64,000 nt of DNA. It comes from Aphrocallistes beatrix. Lineage: Eukaryota; Porifera; Hexactinellida; Sceptrulophora; Aphrocallistidae. The stretch spans positions 2,643,674-2,707,673 of the forward strand of contig OY725501.1 in the NCBI GenBank assembly GCA_963281255.1. The letters run 5' to 3'. The translations under genes were made by a program, and so were the position numbers. Shown in pieces: positions 10,774 through 21,091 of the stretch. Within the stretch, counting starts at the first letter, position 1. Each line of letters starts with the position of its first letter. Below the pieces are notes generated by a model that was given only the letters and a program-made list of their open reading frames with translations, did not search any database and was not told the origin of the DNA.

Positions 10774-13700
10774 TTAGTTTGGTTGGCAGTTGACACTCTT
10801 CTTTCTGTAGCAAGTCTCAGCCTCCTTCAAGAGACCTGCTGCCTCGCTTCCAGTCTTGTTCACTAGTCTAGCTAGGTACCCGTTGGGATCCTGCAACATC
10901 AGCCATGGAGTCCCATACTCCTTCACTCTCCCATTCCCCATCACGATAATGCTATCAGCATCAATTATAGTATTGAGTCTGTGAGCTATCATCAGCACCG
11001 TAGCATCCTTGAATTGGGTGCGTATGATGCGCTGGATGATGGAGTCAGTTAGCATGTCTACGTTGGAAGTAGCCTCGTCTAGCATGAGCACTTTGTTGTT
11101 GCGGACAAGAGCACGAGCTAGACAGAAGAGCTGCTTCTCTCCTACACTGAAGTTGCTGCCCGCATCTGATACTGTGAACTGTAACTGTCCCTCTAGCCCG
11201 ATGACCTTATCTTTCAATTGGACCTGTTCTAGAACATTCCAAAGATCTGTGTCTGTATATTCGTTGAATGGGTCCAGCGTGCGCCGGATTGGTCCACTGA
11301 ACAGGATGGGGTCCTGTGGAATGATGGAGATTTGACTTCTCAAATCGTGCAATCCAACAGTACTAATGTTGGTTCCATCGATTAGAATGGATCCACTGGA
11401 CAGTTCCACGAGTCGGAAGAGAGCCACCTGGAGAGAGGATTTGCCTGCCCCTGTGCGACCTACGATCCCTACTTTCTGACCCGCCTTAATATTGATATTG
11501 AGTTGTTTCAGTACATTCGGGAGATGAGGTGAATAGCGAAGTGTGACATTTCTGAAAACTATTTCCCCTCTACAAATGTGAAAATTTGTTTTCTTAGAGT
11601 ATAGAGGAGGTTCTTCTGGAAGTTTCGAGTAAGCGAGGATTCTCTCTGCTGCAACCATAAACGTTTCTATCTGCGCACTGGTACGAATACAGAATTGAAC
11701 TGAACCGGAAATGCTTAGTAAGAAAGCGATGGAGAAAGCTACATTTCCTGGATTCACAGTTTCACTCATTATGATGTAAACAGTTTGTACCAGGAGAACG
11801 TAGAAAGAAAGAAGCAAATCAATCCTCAATCCGAACCAGCGAGCCAGCATTTGATCGGTAGTCCAGATATGATAGTGAGCTTGTTGGTAGGAGTAGAACT
11901 TGCGAGTGAGAAGAGATTCCAACTGGAGCGTGTGTATGCACGGGAGGCCATGCAGAGTTGTGGAGATGTGGGTTAGGATGGGACTATTCGCTGCTGACTC
12001 CATTCGCTTAACCTGCCTGGATATTCTTAGGTAGTAGGAGCGGTATAGAAGTAGGAGTATAATGAGGATGAGAGATGGGAAAATGACGATCCATTGGGAG
12101 ATAATGGCAGAAATTAGGGTATAGATAAATATTAGAATCGAATAAAAGAAATTTACACCTAAAAGTGGAATGATGTCATCGAGTGTACCTACGTCTTTTG
12201 AGAAACGATTTATAACGGATCCACTCTGATTTATGTCAAAGAAACGCATCGGGACTCTTAATATCTTCCACAGAATTGTGTCATGAAGACGTCTTGATGC
12301 ATTCAAAAATGCACTGTACAATAGACTATACCCCACGTAATACAAAATTATAGAGGAAACACCTAACGAAATGAAGATCAGAACTCTCTCATGAGTTACT
12401 GTATTAGCGAGGGGATTGTAACCAGCTGGAGAATTGCTGGTTGTGTTGCTATTGATCTGCGGGATATCACAAATGGAATTGTTCGTTATGTTAACTTCTG
12501 TCAATGACGTCCATAGCACGAGATAGTAGTTGAAACCGATGTCTCCGAGAAGTTGGGATAGCATGATTACGATGAGTAGCAAAGGACCAAAGATATGAGC
12601 ACCTTTCCAGAAAAAAATCAGATAGGCTTTAAAACTGACAGTTCCCTTTTCATTTTTCTCTGCTGAAAGATTGTTCTCATGATCTTCAAGTTTTTCTATT
12701 AAGCTTTCTCTCTCCACATCTTCAGTAGTCGGTAAAGATATCAGAGACAAGGTTAGCTTCTTATTGGGGCTGTCTTCAATACCTAGGGGAGAAGCGAATT
12801 CGTTATCTAATTCAACTGTTGAATCTTCAATATTCTGTGTGGGTTCATCGCGCACTTTTTCGAATATTTCCTTGCAAGAAGGATGGTCTATCACCTCAGT
12901 ATAACTGCCAATACACTGTGGCTCTCCTCTATCAAGCACCAGGACGAGGTCGGAGTCGTGAATGAATCGTAGCTGATGTGTGACCAATACAACAATCTTA
13001 TCATGAAGAAGTCCGCGGATGCATTCTCTATACAGTCTCTCCGCTACGATGGAGTCTACCGCACTGAGTGGGTCGTCCAGGAGGTAGATGTCCCTATCGG
13101 CGTAGACTGCCCGAGCCAGACTGATTCTAGCCTTCTGACCGCCACTGAGAGTGATTCCTCGCTCTCCGACTACTGTCTCTTCCCCCTTCATGAAGCTCTT
13201 GATATCATCCTCCAAACAGCACGCTTGTACTACCTTCTCAAACCAGACGGGTTCGAACTGTGTCCCGAATATGATGTTTTCTCTAATGGTGTCAGAGAAC
13301 ACCCACGGTTCTTGAAGTGTAATCGCTTTACTGCCACAAATCGACTTTGTACCATCGATTGGCACATTTTCATCGATCAAGCCCATCAAGAGAGAAGACT
13401 TTCCAGATCCCACACTGCCAACGATCGTCAAAATCTCTCCTGGTTTGACACTAAAGCTAACTTTTGACACCACACTCTCCTTCTCTCTATCTGCTCGCCA
13501 CCCGCATGAGAAATCGTTTAAGCGGATGAATGGGGACTGAGCTGTTTCTTCATCTTTCCCATCCACTCGCAGAAACTCTTTACCTTCTAATACCGTTTGG
13601 ACTCGTTTGATAATGGAATATATCTCGGAGCAGTTTATAATAGCATTTCCCAAAAGTAGATTGGGATGTCTGAAACTCCTTAACAAAGTTACTACCGTAA

Positions 13701-14706
13701 ATACCCTAGCTGCTGTGAACTCGCCTCCTGCAAAAGCATACAGTGACAGACAGACAATGCCTCCTGAAATGGGAAATGTCGCTCCGAGTATTGAGCCACC
13801 TACTTTTAGCAGAGAAGATGTTAAATACTTTCTGAACTCACTTTTACGTATAGACCCGACAAAATTTCTAACCGCAAACTCCCATGCAAACGTTTTAATT
13901 ATTCTAATACCTTCAATCACTTCTCTCATTACTTTGTTTCTCGTGTCTGTTACTCTAGCAATCTCTAGTCGTAATCGTGTAATGTAGAAACCTAAGACCA
14001 TCCCAAGCGGAATCTGTAACAGGGCTACAAAGGATGCAGTCAGTGCGAACCATCCTATCTCAGACCACAGTAAGAAAGTGAATAATATCAAAGCATAAGG
14101 ATAGAGCCATAAATAATGAACGAACATAATCCCTAGATCAAGTTTGTAGAGTCCGAGTGATATAGGAGTTATAAGTTTACCGTAGGATATGTTGTGTATT
14201 TGATCGTGACTGAACAGGAGCAGCCTATGGTAAATAGCGGAGGTTAGGATGTTGCGGTATTTAATCCCTAAAATTGACAGTCGGGCGAATACATTTTGCT
14301 GCAAGATTGATCTTAAAATGCTCATGATGTATATACCTAAAGCTATCCCAAATAGTTTGAGAGTTCGATGGGAAGATCCATGGCATTCTAAAATCTCTAT
14401 AAACACACCCACGAGAAGGGGTAGACATATTTCGATTGTTAATGAACAAAAGTTTAAAACTCCACTAAATATTAAATGCTTGTAAAATAGATACAAAAAT
14501 GTTCTCCAAAGTTTCGGATTCCTCCTCTTCTTTTCATGCGACCACACCTTCTGGAAATCTTCATACGCCCCTTCTGGACGATATTCAAAATGAACTGGGG
14601 CTAAGTCTCTTTCTGAAATTGATTTCTTGAATGTTGATTTTAAGACAAATAATTCCAACCACCCAAATAAGGGGGCACCTATATAACTGATGATTTGTTT
14701 AATCAT
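10774..14706 (-). CDS. ABCC4: ABCC (MRP4-like) ATP-binding cassette transporter
   Basis: An intronless 1310-residue full transporter with layout TMD1-NBD1-TMD2-NBD2 and no extra N-terminal TMD0, as in short MRPs such as ABCC4. NBD1 has Walker A GSVGSGKSS (about residue 430), signature LSGGQ (about 517) and Walker B LLDDPLSAVD. NBD2 has Walker A GRTGAGKSS (about 1085), a weakened signature FSVGEKQ (about 1180) and Walker B LMLDEATSNVD. NBD1 carries Asp after the Walker B Asp, NBD2 the catalytic Glu, the asymmetry usual in ABCC proteins. Helices fill about 85-340 and 690-990, with a polar linker rich in acidic residues near 600-670 and NxS/T sites in the first TMD2 loop. ABCC4 proteins export organic anions and cyclic nucleotides at the plasma membrane; the exact paralogue is inferred. 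Start is the first ATG; the frame is uninterrupted. Confidence 0.9.
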   Translation of the reverse strand: MIKQIISYIGAPLFGWLELFVLKSTFKKSISERDLAPVHFEYRPEGAYEDFQKVWSHEKKRRNPKLWRTFLYLFYKHLIFSGVLNFCSLTIEICLPLLVGVFIEILECHGSSHRTLKLFGIALGIYIMSILRSILQQNVFARLSILGIKYRNILTSAIYHRLLLFSHDQIHNISYGKLITPISLGLYKLDLGIMFVHYLWLYPYALILFTFLLWSEIGWFALTASFVALLQIPLGMVLGFYITRLRLEIARVTDTRNKVMREVIEGIRIIKTFAWEFAVRNFVGSIRKSEFRKYLTSSLLKVGGSILGATFPISGGIVCLSLYAFAGGEFTAARVFTVVTLLRSFRHPNLLLGNAIINCSEIYSIIKRVQTVLEGKEFLRVDGKDEETAQSPFIRLNDFSCGWRADREKESVVSKVSFSVKPGEILTIVGSVGSGKSSLLMGLIDENVPIDGTKSICGSKAITLQEPWVFSDTIRENIIFGTQFEPVWFEKVVQACCLEDDIKSFMKGEETVVGERGITLSGGQKARISLARAVYADRDIYLLDDPLSAVDSIVAERLYRECIRGLLHDKIVVLVTHQLRFIHDSDLVLVLDRGEPQCIGSYTEVIDHPSCKEIFEKVRDEPTQNIEDSTVELDNEFASPLGIEDSPNKKLTLSLISLPTTEDVERESLIEKLEDHENNLSAEKNEKGTVSFKAYLIFFWKGAHIFGPLLLIVIMLSQLLGDIGFNYYLVLWTSLTEVNITNNSICDIPQINSNTTSNSPAGYNPLANTVTHERVLIFISLGVSSIILYYVGYSLLYSAFLNASRRLHDTILWKILRVPMRFFDINQSGSVINRFSKDVGTLDDIIPLLGVNFFYSILIFIYTLISAIISQWIVIFPSLILIILLLLYRSYYLRISRQVKRMESAANSPILTHISTTLHGLPCIHTLQLESLLTRKFYSYQQAHYHIWTTDQMLARWFGLRIDLLLSFYVLLVQTVYIIMSETVNPGNVAFSIAFLLSISGSVQFCIRTSAQIETFMVAAERILAYSKLPEEPPLYSKKTNFHICRGEIVFRNVTLRYSPHLPNVLKQLNINIKAGQKVGIVGRTGAGKSSLQVALFRLVELSSGSILIDGTNISTVGLHDLRSQISIIPQDPILFSGPIRRTLDPFNEYTDTDLWNVLEQVQLKDKVIGLEGQLQFTVSDAGSNFSVGEKQLFCLARALVRNNKVLMLDEATSNVDMLTDSIIQRIIRTQFKDATVLMIAHRLNTIIDADSIIVMGNGRVKEYGTPWLMLQDPNGYLARLVNKTGSEAAGLLKEAETCYRKKSVNCQPN

Positions 14707-15836
14707 AACATTAAAATGTTTCTCAAGTTATAATATCTTGATATTATACATATATAACTGATTGATGCCTACTACTTGTAGCTTTAATAGTACATAGCTA
14801 TTATAACATTTTTTTCATTTTCATTGTAATCAGATCTGTAATTGAGCACGTGCCCGTCTACTACCACAGTGATTCTAAAGCTAATTTTCCCAGCAACCCC
14901 CTAACAATTGTCTAATTAACTCACGACTCAATTGTCCAATTAATTCACTAGTACCTCTAAATTTTCTTGTTAATAGAGTCAAATCATATGTAGCTAAAAG
15001 TGTTCATTAAAATTCATTAATGAGACGAATGTAGCTGTTTTTCCTTAACTAAATCCTGGATTTAAAAATAATACTGTGAAAGGTTTATTTATACACTGCA
15101 TGTAAATTAAGAAGTCGAGTAGTAATTACAACCTAGGCAAAAAGAATAAACTCAGGATGCCACTTTTCATAGTCACCCTTTATGCGACTCCCTCCTGTCA
15201 CATAATTTCGCTATAGAGACCCGGTGAATTCTAATTTCTACAAAGTGTTTGAACATTATTCAGAAGGTTTGACGTACATAGTGTATGAAAGCTATATTAT
15301 TGAAATACACCTGTTACATTATTCACCGCTATTCGCTATGAGAAAATGAGTGTAAATAAGTAATTGAATTTGTTGCATATCCGCCGTTTGATGCCTCTAT
15401 TCGGCCAAACAATAAAAAAACTTGTCGGTCCAGACCAGGGCATTATAAAGCCCTCCAGAGATACGCTCCTACCCTTAAACCCATACATACGCCAAAATGG
15501 CTAAATAACATTATAACATAGGGTAACGTAAAAATAATGACTCATCATTTGCACTTGAGAATTTGTAAAAAATGATTTAAAAAATTAGGGAGTGAGAGAT
15601 TTTGGTGCTCTAAATGGCACCAAGTGACATAATTTTTTATATTTGAATCCTAGTAATCGATGGATACGCATATAATCCTTTAGAATATATAAAATAACAA
15701 TTAAAATAAGTGTGAGGCTATTGGCACCGACCAGTCGGTGCCAATAGTCACTTCGTTAAATATTTAGACAACCCCAAAGTCAAAATTTATTTCTGCCATC
15801 CAGGTGATGATCCCACAACCCGTTTTAGCACACGAC
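14707..15836. other. Intergenic region between ABCC and HEXIM copy 1
   Basis: No gene was seen. It is AT-rich and contains the perfect palindrome at 15718-15747. Nothing else stands out. Confidence 0.55.
15718..15747. repeat. Palindrome CTATTGGCACCGAC / GTCGGTGCCAATAG
   Basis: Two perfect 14-base arms flank a two-base loop (CA). A related imperfect palindrome (GGCTATTGACACCGATC and GGTCGGTGTAAATAGCC) lies at about 19359-19392, upstream of the PHYHD1-like gene. Either a very short dispersed element or a binding site; the sequence alone does not decide. Confidence 0.75.
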
Positions 15837-17249
15837 AAACGGCGACCAATGACTTCATACTTTGAACTGTACACAAACAAATTAGGAAGCAAACTGGATC
15901 ACATAGATAGAATTGCACCTGTCTAGTATGTTGATTGTAATATTAATTAATAACCTCCTTCCTTATTCGCTGTAAAGTATTAATTAATGACAGATAATTG
16001 ACTTTGGAATTCAAAAGTTACCAATCATCATTTCATAAACACAACAAAATCCCTCCACAAACTTTCCATACATTACTAACGACTTCGGTAAAGTCTCACG
16101 AACATATTTGAAGACCATAATTAATATTGTAACTAGATAGCCTTTACGTGTCTTCTTCTCTACACTTTAAACTTAGAGCATTATAATGTGCGAGCAAATG
16201 GAATCAGTTCAGCAAAGTAGCCATTCTGAGGTGATGGTTGAAGCCATTTTGACCAGCAAACAGCAGGGAAGGAGTGATGTTACAGAGGGTACGAGGAGGG
16301 GGGAGAGTGGTGGTGGAAAACAGCGGAAGCAGAAGAAACGGAGGCAGAAGATTCGCAAGTGGAAACCTTACAGCCAGATGACCTGGGAAGAGAAGCAGGA
16401 GTATCAGGAGTACGAAAACCAGAGGATGGAGCGTCATCTCCATCAGATGGAGCAACTTGGTAAGAGAAAACCTATTGCACCATACAACACCACACAGTTT
16501 TTGATAGACGACAAACCAAGCGAAGTAGCTTTCTTGAAGACGCCTCCGTTCGCATTTGCGCTTGACTCCGGCAATGAGAGTCACTCCTCCACAGACGAAG
16601 CGGTTGCCATCCTGGAGCCGTCCCCTGACTACCTGGATCACGACTTCGAATCCGCCTTCACAGCCGCACACGTGTCCAGGCTAGAAGCCATGAGCAAGGA
16701 GGAGCTAGTCAGACACTGCATGGGGGTGGAGAGACTGGTGCAGCTGGTGCAATCCAAGCTCTCCTCTTCCAGACAGCCGTCTGCTGACAGGGAAGGGATG
16801 ACTGAGTGTCCAGACTCCGAGCAAGCAGAACGGCTGTTCAAGGATTTAGAGGAAGTGCTCAAGGATGCTAACTTCCCTATCATTTGACAGGTTTCGGAGT
16901 TTATCGTTTATTTGAAACTAACTCGGCCCCAACGCAAGACGATGCAGCAACTCTGACCCGAACTCTTCAATCGGGATTATTATCCAATCCGTCAATGTCT
17001 GCCATTCATTATCGTGTGCTCTATTTCTACATTATTTTAATTTTCAGATCATTCGACTGAGTCAGTAGAATAATAATACTTTCAAGATATTTCCCCGCCT
17101 AATTAGGTGTAGGAGCTAGGGCAAATGTAGGATCGTATGTTTGTCCAATTTATTCCTTGCAATTATCTAAAATGTTTTACAATCCAAACCATACCCTTAG
17201 TAGCGTAGTCACATTTTTTTAAATTTAAATGGTAGTTTCATGGCTTAGA
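15837..17249 (+). repeat. Left arm of HEXIM palindrome
   Basis: This segment is the reverse complement of 21092-22467. A core of about 1.25 kb (about 15915-17180) appears identical by eye, including the 3' flank. Outside it identity falls: an extra 32 bp or so is present at about 15880-15912, and the inner end (about 17185-17249) has substitutions and indels. The spacer between arms is about 3.8 kb and carries the PHYHD1-like gene. Confidence 0.85.
16186..16887 (+). CDS. HEXIM1: HEXIM-type P-TEFb inhibitor, copy 1
   Basis: HEXIM proteins bind 7SK snRNA and, in that complex, inhibit the CDK9-cyclin T kinase P-TEFb, holding back RNA polymerase II elongation. The protein has 233 residues in one exon. 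A basic stretch at about 45-60 (QRKQKKRRQKIRKWKPY) corresponds to the RNA-binding and nuclear-localisation motif. WKPY-x4-TWEEK and the hallmark PYNTTQFL (residues 99-106) needed for kinase inhibition follow. Acidic and serine-rich segments lie at about 125-160, and the C-terminal helix MSKEELVRH (about 169-177) matches the cyclin T-binding coiled-coil region. It is shorter than human HEXIM1 mainly in the N-terminal part. Start is the first ATG after stops. The protein is identical to the one at 21451-22152. Confidence 0.9.
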   Translation: MCEQMESVQQSSHSEVMVEAILTSKQQGRSDVTEGTRRGESGGGKQRKQKKRRQKIRKWKPYSQMTWEEKQEYQEYENQRMERHLHQMEQLGKRKPIAPYNTTQFLIDDKPSEVAFLKTPPFAFALDSGNESHSSTDEAVAILEPSPDYLDHDFESAFTAAHVSRLEAMSKEELVRHCMGVERLVQLVQSKLSSSRQPSADREGMTECPDSEQAERLFKDLEEVLKDANFPII

Positions 17250-18161
17250 GTTCTGCTCTTTAATATCCATGATTGCCTGGCGCCTCCGAATTAAAATGGA
17301 CAATCAGTGTTATCTGGTATAAAATAATTTAGTTTTGTACCTGATGCACTGTCGAGTATTCCAGGATACTATCTGGTCTACTTAATACTCAGCCAAATAA
17401 TTTCATACATGTAATTGCACTATAATTTCCACTTGGCGAGGGGCATGCCTAATTTACGGGACGGGACAGGATCATTCCGGAAACTTTGTCAGTACATAAT
17501 TTGCCGGATGGGACAGAAAAATACCTAATTATACAGTCGAGTCGATTCAAGGTATTGTGACATCGATTAATCGCGAAAACTGCTTAAATCTCCAGGAATA
17601 GAATCAGGGGCGGTCACAAGAATTTTCTAAACCGGGGCAAGCGGAGAAACAAACTCGGGAAAATGACCCGGAAAATATATTATTAAATCTTTCTGAATAA
17701 ACCTGAAAATCAACATTTTAAGTCATGGACTCGGTTGGCGCGGACGAAATGTCGCTGTAAAATATTTAAAAAATGAGGTGGACAGACCGATATTGCAGCT
17801 CCAGTAAGTGGCTCGAAGGAATGTGAAATGTGAATATCGGAATACTTTGGGAAATACTCATTTTAGAGCAAGTGAAATATACACATTGATATACTCTATG
17901 ACGGTGCACACACCTATACCATAAAGAGATCCTAACTGCGAAATTTGGTAAAAATCGGACTGCAAGATGTCGTACGGGCATACATACATACATAAAAAGG
18001 ATTAATAAGCGCGTATACAAATTAGGATGCAAGATTTAGCAACAATTTGTAAAAAAATAAAAAATGTTTCGGGATATAATTGTAAAAAATAATCGATAGG
18101 TTCTTATCTGCGATAAAAAGTGTTCGGGGAGTTGCCTGATTGGACATACTTCAAGATACAG
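17250..18161. other. Palindrome spacer with short repeats
   Basis: No gene was seen between the HEXIM arm and PHYHD1. It contains a decayed copy of the GGGACGGGA hairpin family (about 17443-17530) and, at about 17755-17900, a dispersed repeat related to 200-300. Confidence 0.5.
17443..17530. repeat. CCTAATTTACGGGACGGGA hairpin family, decayed copy
   Basis: It begins GCATGCCTAATTTACGGGAC and ends near TACCTAATTATAC. The second half has diverged from the palindromic consensus seen at 31495-31543 and 50305-50354. Confidence 0.65.
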
Positions 18162-19201
18162 CTAGGATTTAAGTCTCCTCTCTTTCTCTGGATCCATGAA
18201 CACAGTCCCGTCTCCCTCCGTCATGCCCACCCCCTTCAGATCCAGCACAGCTCTGTCGGCCCATCTGTCCATGGGCGTGTAGGACGGGTGGTGGTGCGGG
18301 ATGTAGGGGCTGTTGCTCTTGGCGTTGTAGCAGCAGATGATGGACCATCTCGGATCCTCGCTCTTGTTCTGAGCGCTGACGTGCAGAGTGTTGCAGTGCA
18401 GGAAGAACGCGTCTCCGGGACCACACACCACGGGGACTTTGCTGCAGCGAGTCAGACACTGCTCCACCCGACTCAAGTCTGCTCCCGCCTGCTCCCCTGC
18501 CAGGCTGTGGTTGATGCGCCCCAGGTGGTGGCTGCCTTCTAGCACCTACACGAACAAAGCCCGCTTGTCAACCTTGATGGCAAGCAGAGGACACTGTTTC
18601 TGCTGCAAACTCAGATAATAAATCATACAGAACTTGTATAATACTGTGTCGTAGCACTGACCTGCAGACACCCATTCTCCTCTGTGTGCTTGTCAATAGC
18701 CACCATGACAGATATCATGCGGGGCAAAAGACAGCCGTTATTGTACCAGTACCCATAGTCCTGATGCCACTCCCAGGCCCCTCCCACCCTCGGCTCCTTT
18801 ATCATCACCTTAGAGTGGTAGTGGTACGCCTCTTCGCGTCCAGCGGAGAGTCCGTGGGACCACCCACTGAGAAGTGTCTCAACATTGTCCACGATACGAG
18901 CTGACCTGGCCACAGCTCCGTACATGTTCACGCCGGGATTGTTCCAGAGACTGAGCTTGCTGTAGAAGCCGACTGCATCTTTCCGCGTGTAGGATTTCCC
19001 CGTCACAATCGAGTCGTTCTTGATAGTGGAGTAGAACAGCTCCATCTCTTCTGCGGAGAAGAGTTGCTTCTTGTAGACGAACCCTTCCTTGTGGTAGCGA
19101 GCTATCTCCTCCTCTGAGAGGAGAGAGTGGGATTCAGCACGAGTGGCTGCTTCTCTCTTCCCACAAACTGCGTCTCTAGATTCTAGCGAGTAATTATCCA
19201 T
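18162..19201 (-). CDS. PHYHD1: Phytanoyl-CoA dioxygenase domain protein (PHYHD1-like)
   Basis: A 2-oxoglutarate/Fe(II)-dependent oxygenase of the PhyH family. Exon 1 is 19201-18662 and exon 2 is 18545-18162; the 116-bp intron has donor CTGCAG|GTCAGT and acceptor GTGTAG|GTGCTA. The joined protein is 307 residues, close to human PHYHD1. The iron ligands are likely the His and Asp of [11 protein letters not shown] and the distal His of the CNTLHVSAQNKS segment, followed by the 2-oxoglutarate-binding Arg near DPRWSIICCYNAK. The end, HHHPSYTPMDRWADRAV, is typical of PHYHD1. The ATG at 19201 fits the family N-terminus (LLSEEEIARYHKEGFV). It sits between the HEXIM palindrome arms. A truncated, transposon-split duplicate lies at 39233-40562. 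Confidence 0.88.
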
Positions 19202-19540
19202 ATGCGCTTGTAAGGAATGTTAAAGTTAAGGTCATACTAATTCAGACGTATTTTAGAATGTTTCGGAAATAGATTTCAGTTCAAACATTTGCACTTTCTA
19301 GAAAATACTAGAAGGAACCGTATCTCAAAGTTGAGCCACGAGTTCCTTAATCAAAGTGGCTATTGACACCGATCGGTCGGTGTAAATAGCCTCACCCAAA
19401 TAATTTTCGCCTAGTATAAATACAAAAGCGAGCAGAAAATAGTCTAACAGAAGCTCATGAGTGTTCGGTGTTACTAAAATACATCAGTAGTCTCGCACAA
19501 CAATAAAATAGCTGTAGTTAATAATTCGTATTGTATGAGG

Positions 19541-19670
19541 GCATGCCTTATTTACGGGACGGGACGGGACCATCCCGGAAAATCTAGGTACCTAATTTAC
19601 GGGACGGGACGAGCTAAGATGCCTAATTTACGGGACGGGATGCCGTCCCGTCCCATAAATTAGGCATGCC
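19541..19670. repeat. Compound GGGACGGGA hairpin repeat
   Basis: Three TTTACGGGACGGGA units in direct order are followed by the inverted unit CCGTCCCGTCCCATAAATTA, and the ends are GCATGCC and GGCATGCC. Same family as copies at 17443, 31495, 34768, 44769 and 50305. Confidence 0.8.
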
Positions 19671-19835
19671 CATAGTATGAGCAAAATGAGCGGTACATAA
19701 CATCAATTGAGGTTAACATTCGGTAAAAAGGGTCGATTTTGAAATTTCATAAAAAGTTTCAGGCAAAGAACAAAATCGTTAGAGGAATCAACAATTTGCA
19801 AATGGATCTTTCTGCAAAATTTCGAATCCCCGATC

Positions 19836-19980
19836 CAGAGGCGTAGCCAGGGTGCGGCACATAGGGCCTAGGCCGCAACCTCAAAGGCTGTGCCCACTAA
19901 AATTTCACAAATTAGCATTGGGTGCCGCAACCCTCTCACGGAATTGCCGCACCCTAACAATTGGGCTGGCTACGCCTCTG
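19836..19980. mobile_element. Non-autonomous hAT-like MITE (145 bp)
   Basis: The ends are CAGAGGCGTAGCCAGGGTGC and GGGCTGGCTACGCCTCTG, flanked by a perfect 8-bp duplication CCCCGATC (19828-19835 and 19981-19988). The TIRs resemble those of the elements at 39740-40367 and 43620-43751. Confidence 0.88.
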
Positions 19981-21091
19981 CCCCGATCCTTCGTGGCAGC
20001 ATAACTCAGCGAGTATCCATGCTAACTTGATTCTCTTGATGTGAATCGACGAGTGGTCTCAGCTTTTAGCTCAGCTGCTTAGAATCGAGATACAAGTTTT
20101 TGTCAGTTATGGTGTTTTAATGATATTATTAAGGTCTCCCCAATTTCAGTGATTTTGAAATTTAATAAACCACCATAACTCGCAAAAACGTCTCTTGAGG
20201 TTTCAATTTGATTAGCTAGCGCCGCATAAAAAGGGCAGTTCTATCAAGAAGAATTCCTAAATTTGTACAATATATAATATATGCATCAATCTACGGCTGC
20301 AATGGATTGTATTTAAGATGTTCAAAAAGTTGTCTCCTATCTCTGTACTTAGAAGATACTAAAATAAACATTTACTAGATTTATTTATGGAATATTTTAG
20401 AGGATTGGCTTTGAAATGGTGCATGATTTATTTAATACAAATACTGTGATTACTGAAGTTAACTTTAAATACCCAATTATAAGTACTTATAGAAAATTGT
20501 GGTTTTGGCACGGCGTTAGAATCTAATGATGGGATTAGTTTTGGCCTAAATTTGCTCAGAACTGAAATTCATCAAAGGGTAGGCAAAGAAATGTTGAAAA
20601 GATTACTCCTAAAACTGTGGAATCTAAAATCGAGTGTCGTAATCACAACAAACATTATCGGAGCAAACAAATATACCAGGGCCCAGGCAGAAGTTAATCC
20701 TCTCAATATTTCAATAAAATAAATGACTGTATTTTCATTATTTTTTGAGATACAGAGATGAGACGAGAACTGGAATATCCGAAGTAACGAAATACAATAA
20801 CTAAATTCTGAATGGATAGGTGTGTGAGTGTAGTGTAACTATGTACAAGTATCACACACAACACGAATATGAAAACATATTAAACTGAAGTCCAACAACT
20901 TGTGACATGACTACTTGTAAATTCCTATTAGTCTTTCAATTCAAAAATGAAAGTTTACATTGTTTACTTCTATCGTTCACAGTGCGAAAGTCCAAACATT
21001 TTGCGAATGATCATAAAAATATTTCTTAGGTCATTTACTCGATTTTCGAGAGTGCGATTCAGGTACAAAACTGTAAATTAATTTGACTAAC

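Larger units (their letters stand above)
19202..21091. other. Gene-free palindrome spacer with mobile elements
   Basis: No gene was seen. It holds an imperfect GGCTATT palindrome (about 19359-19392), a compound GGGACGGGA hairpin repeat (19541-19670) and a 145-bp hAT-like element (19836-19980). The rest (about 20000-21090) is AT-rich with no clear structure. Confidence 0.55.

Noticed and set aside
16204-16671. 155-codon open frame antisense to HEXIM (also at 21667-22134)
   Set aside because: A shadow of the HEXIM coding sequence; no family resemblance, and HEXIM motifs are clear on the other strand.
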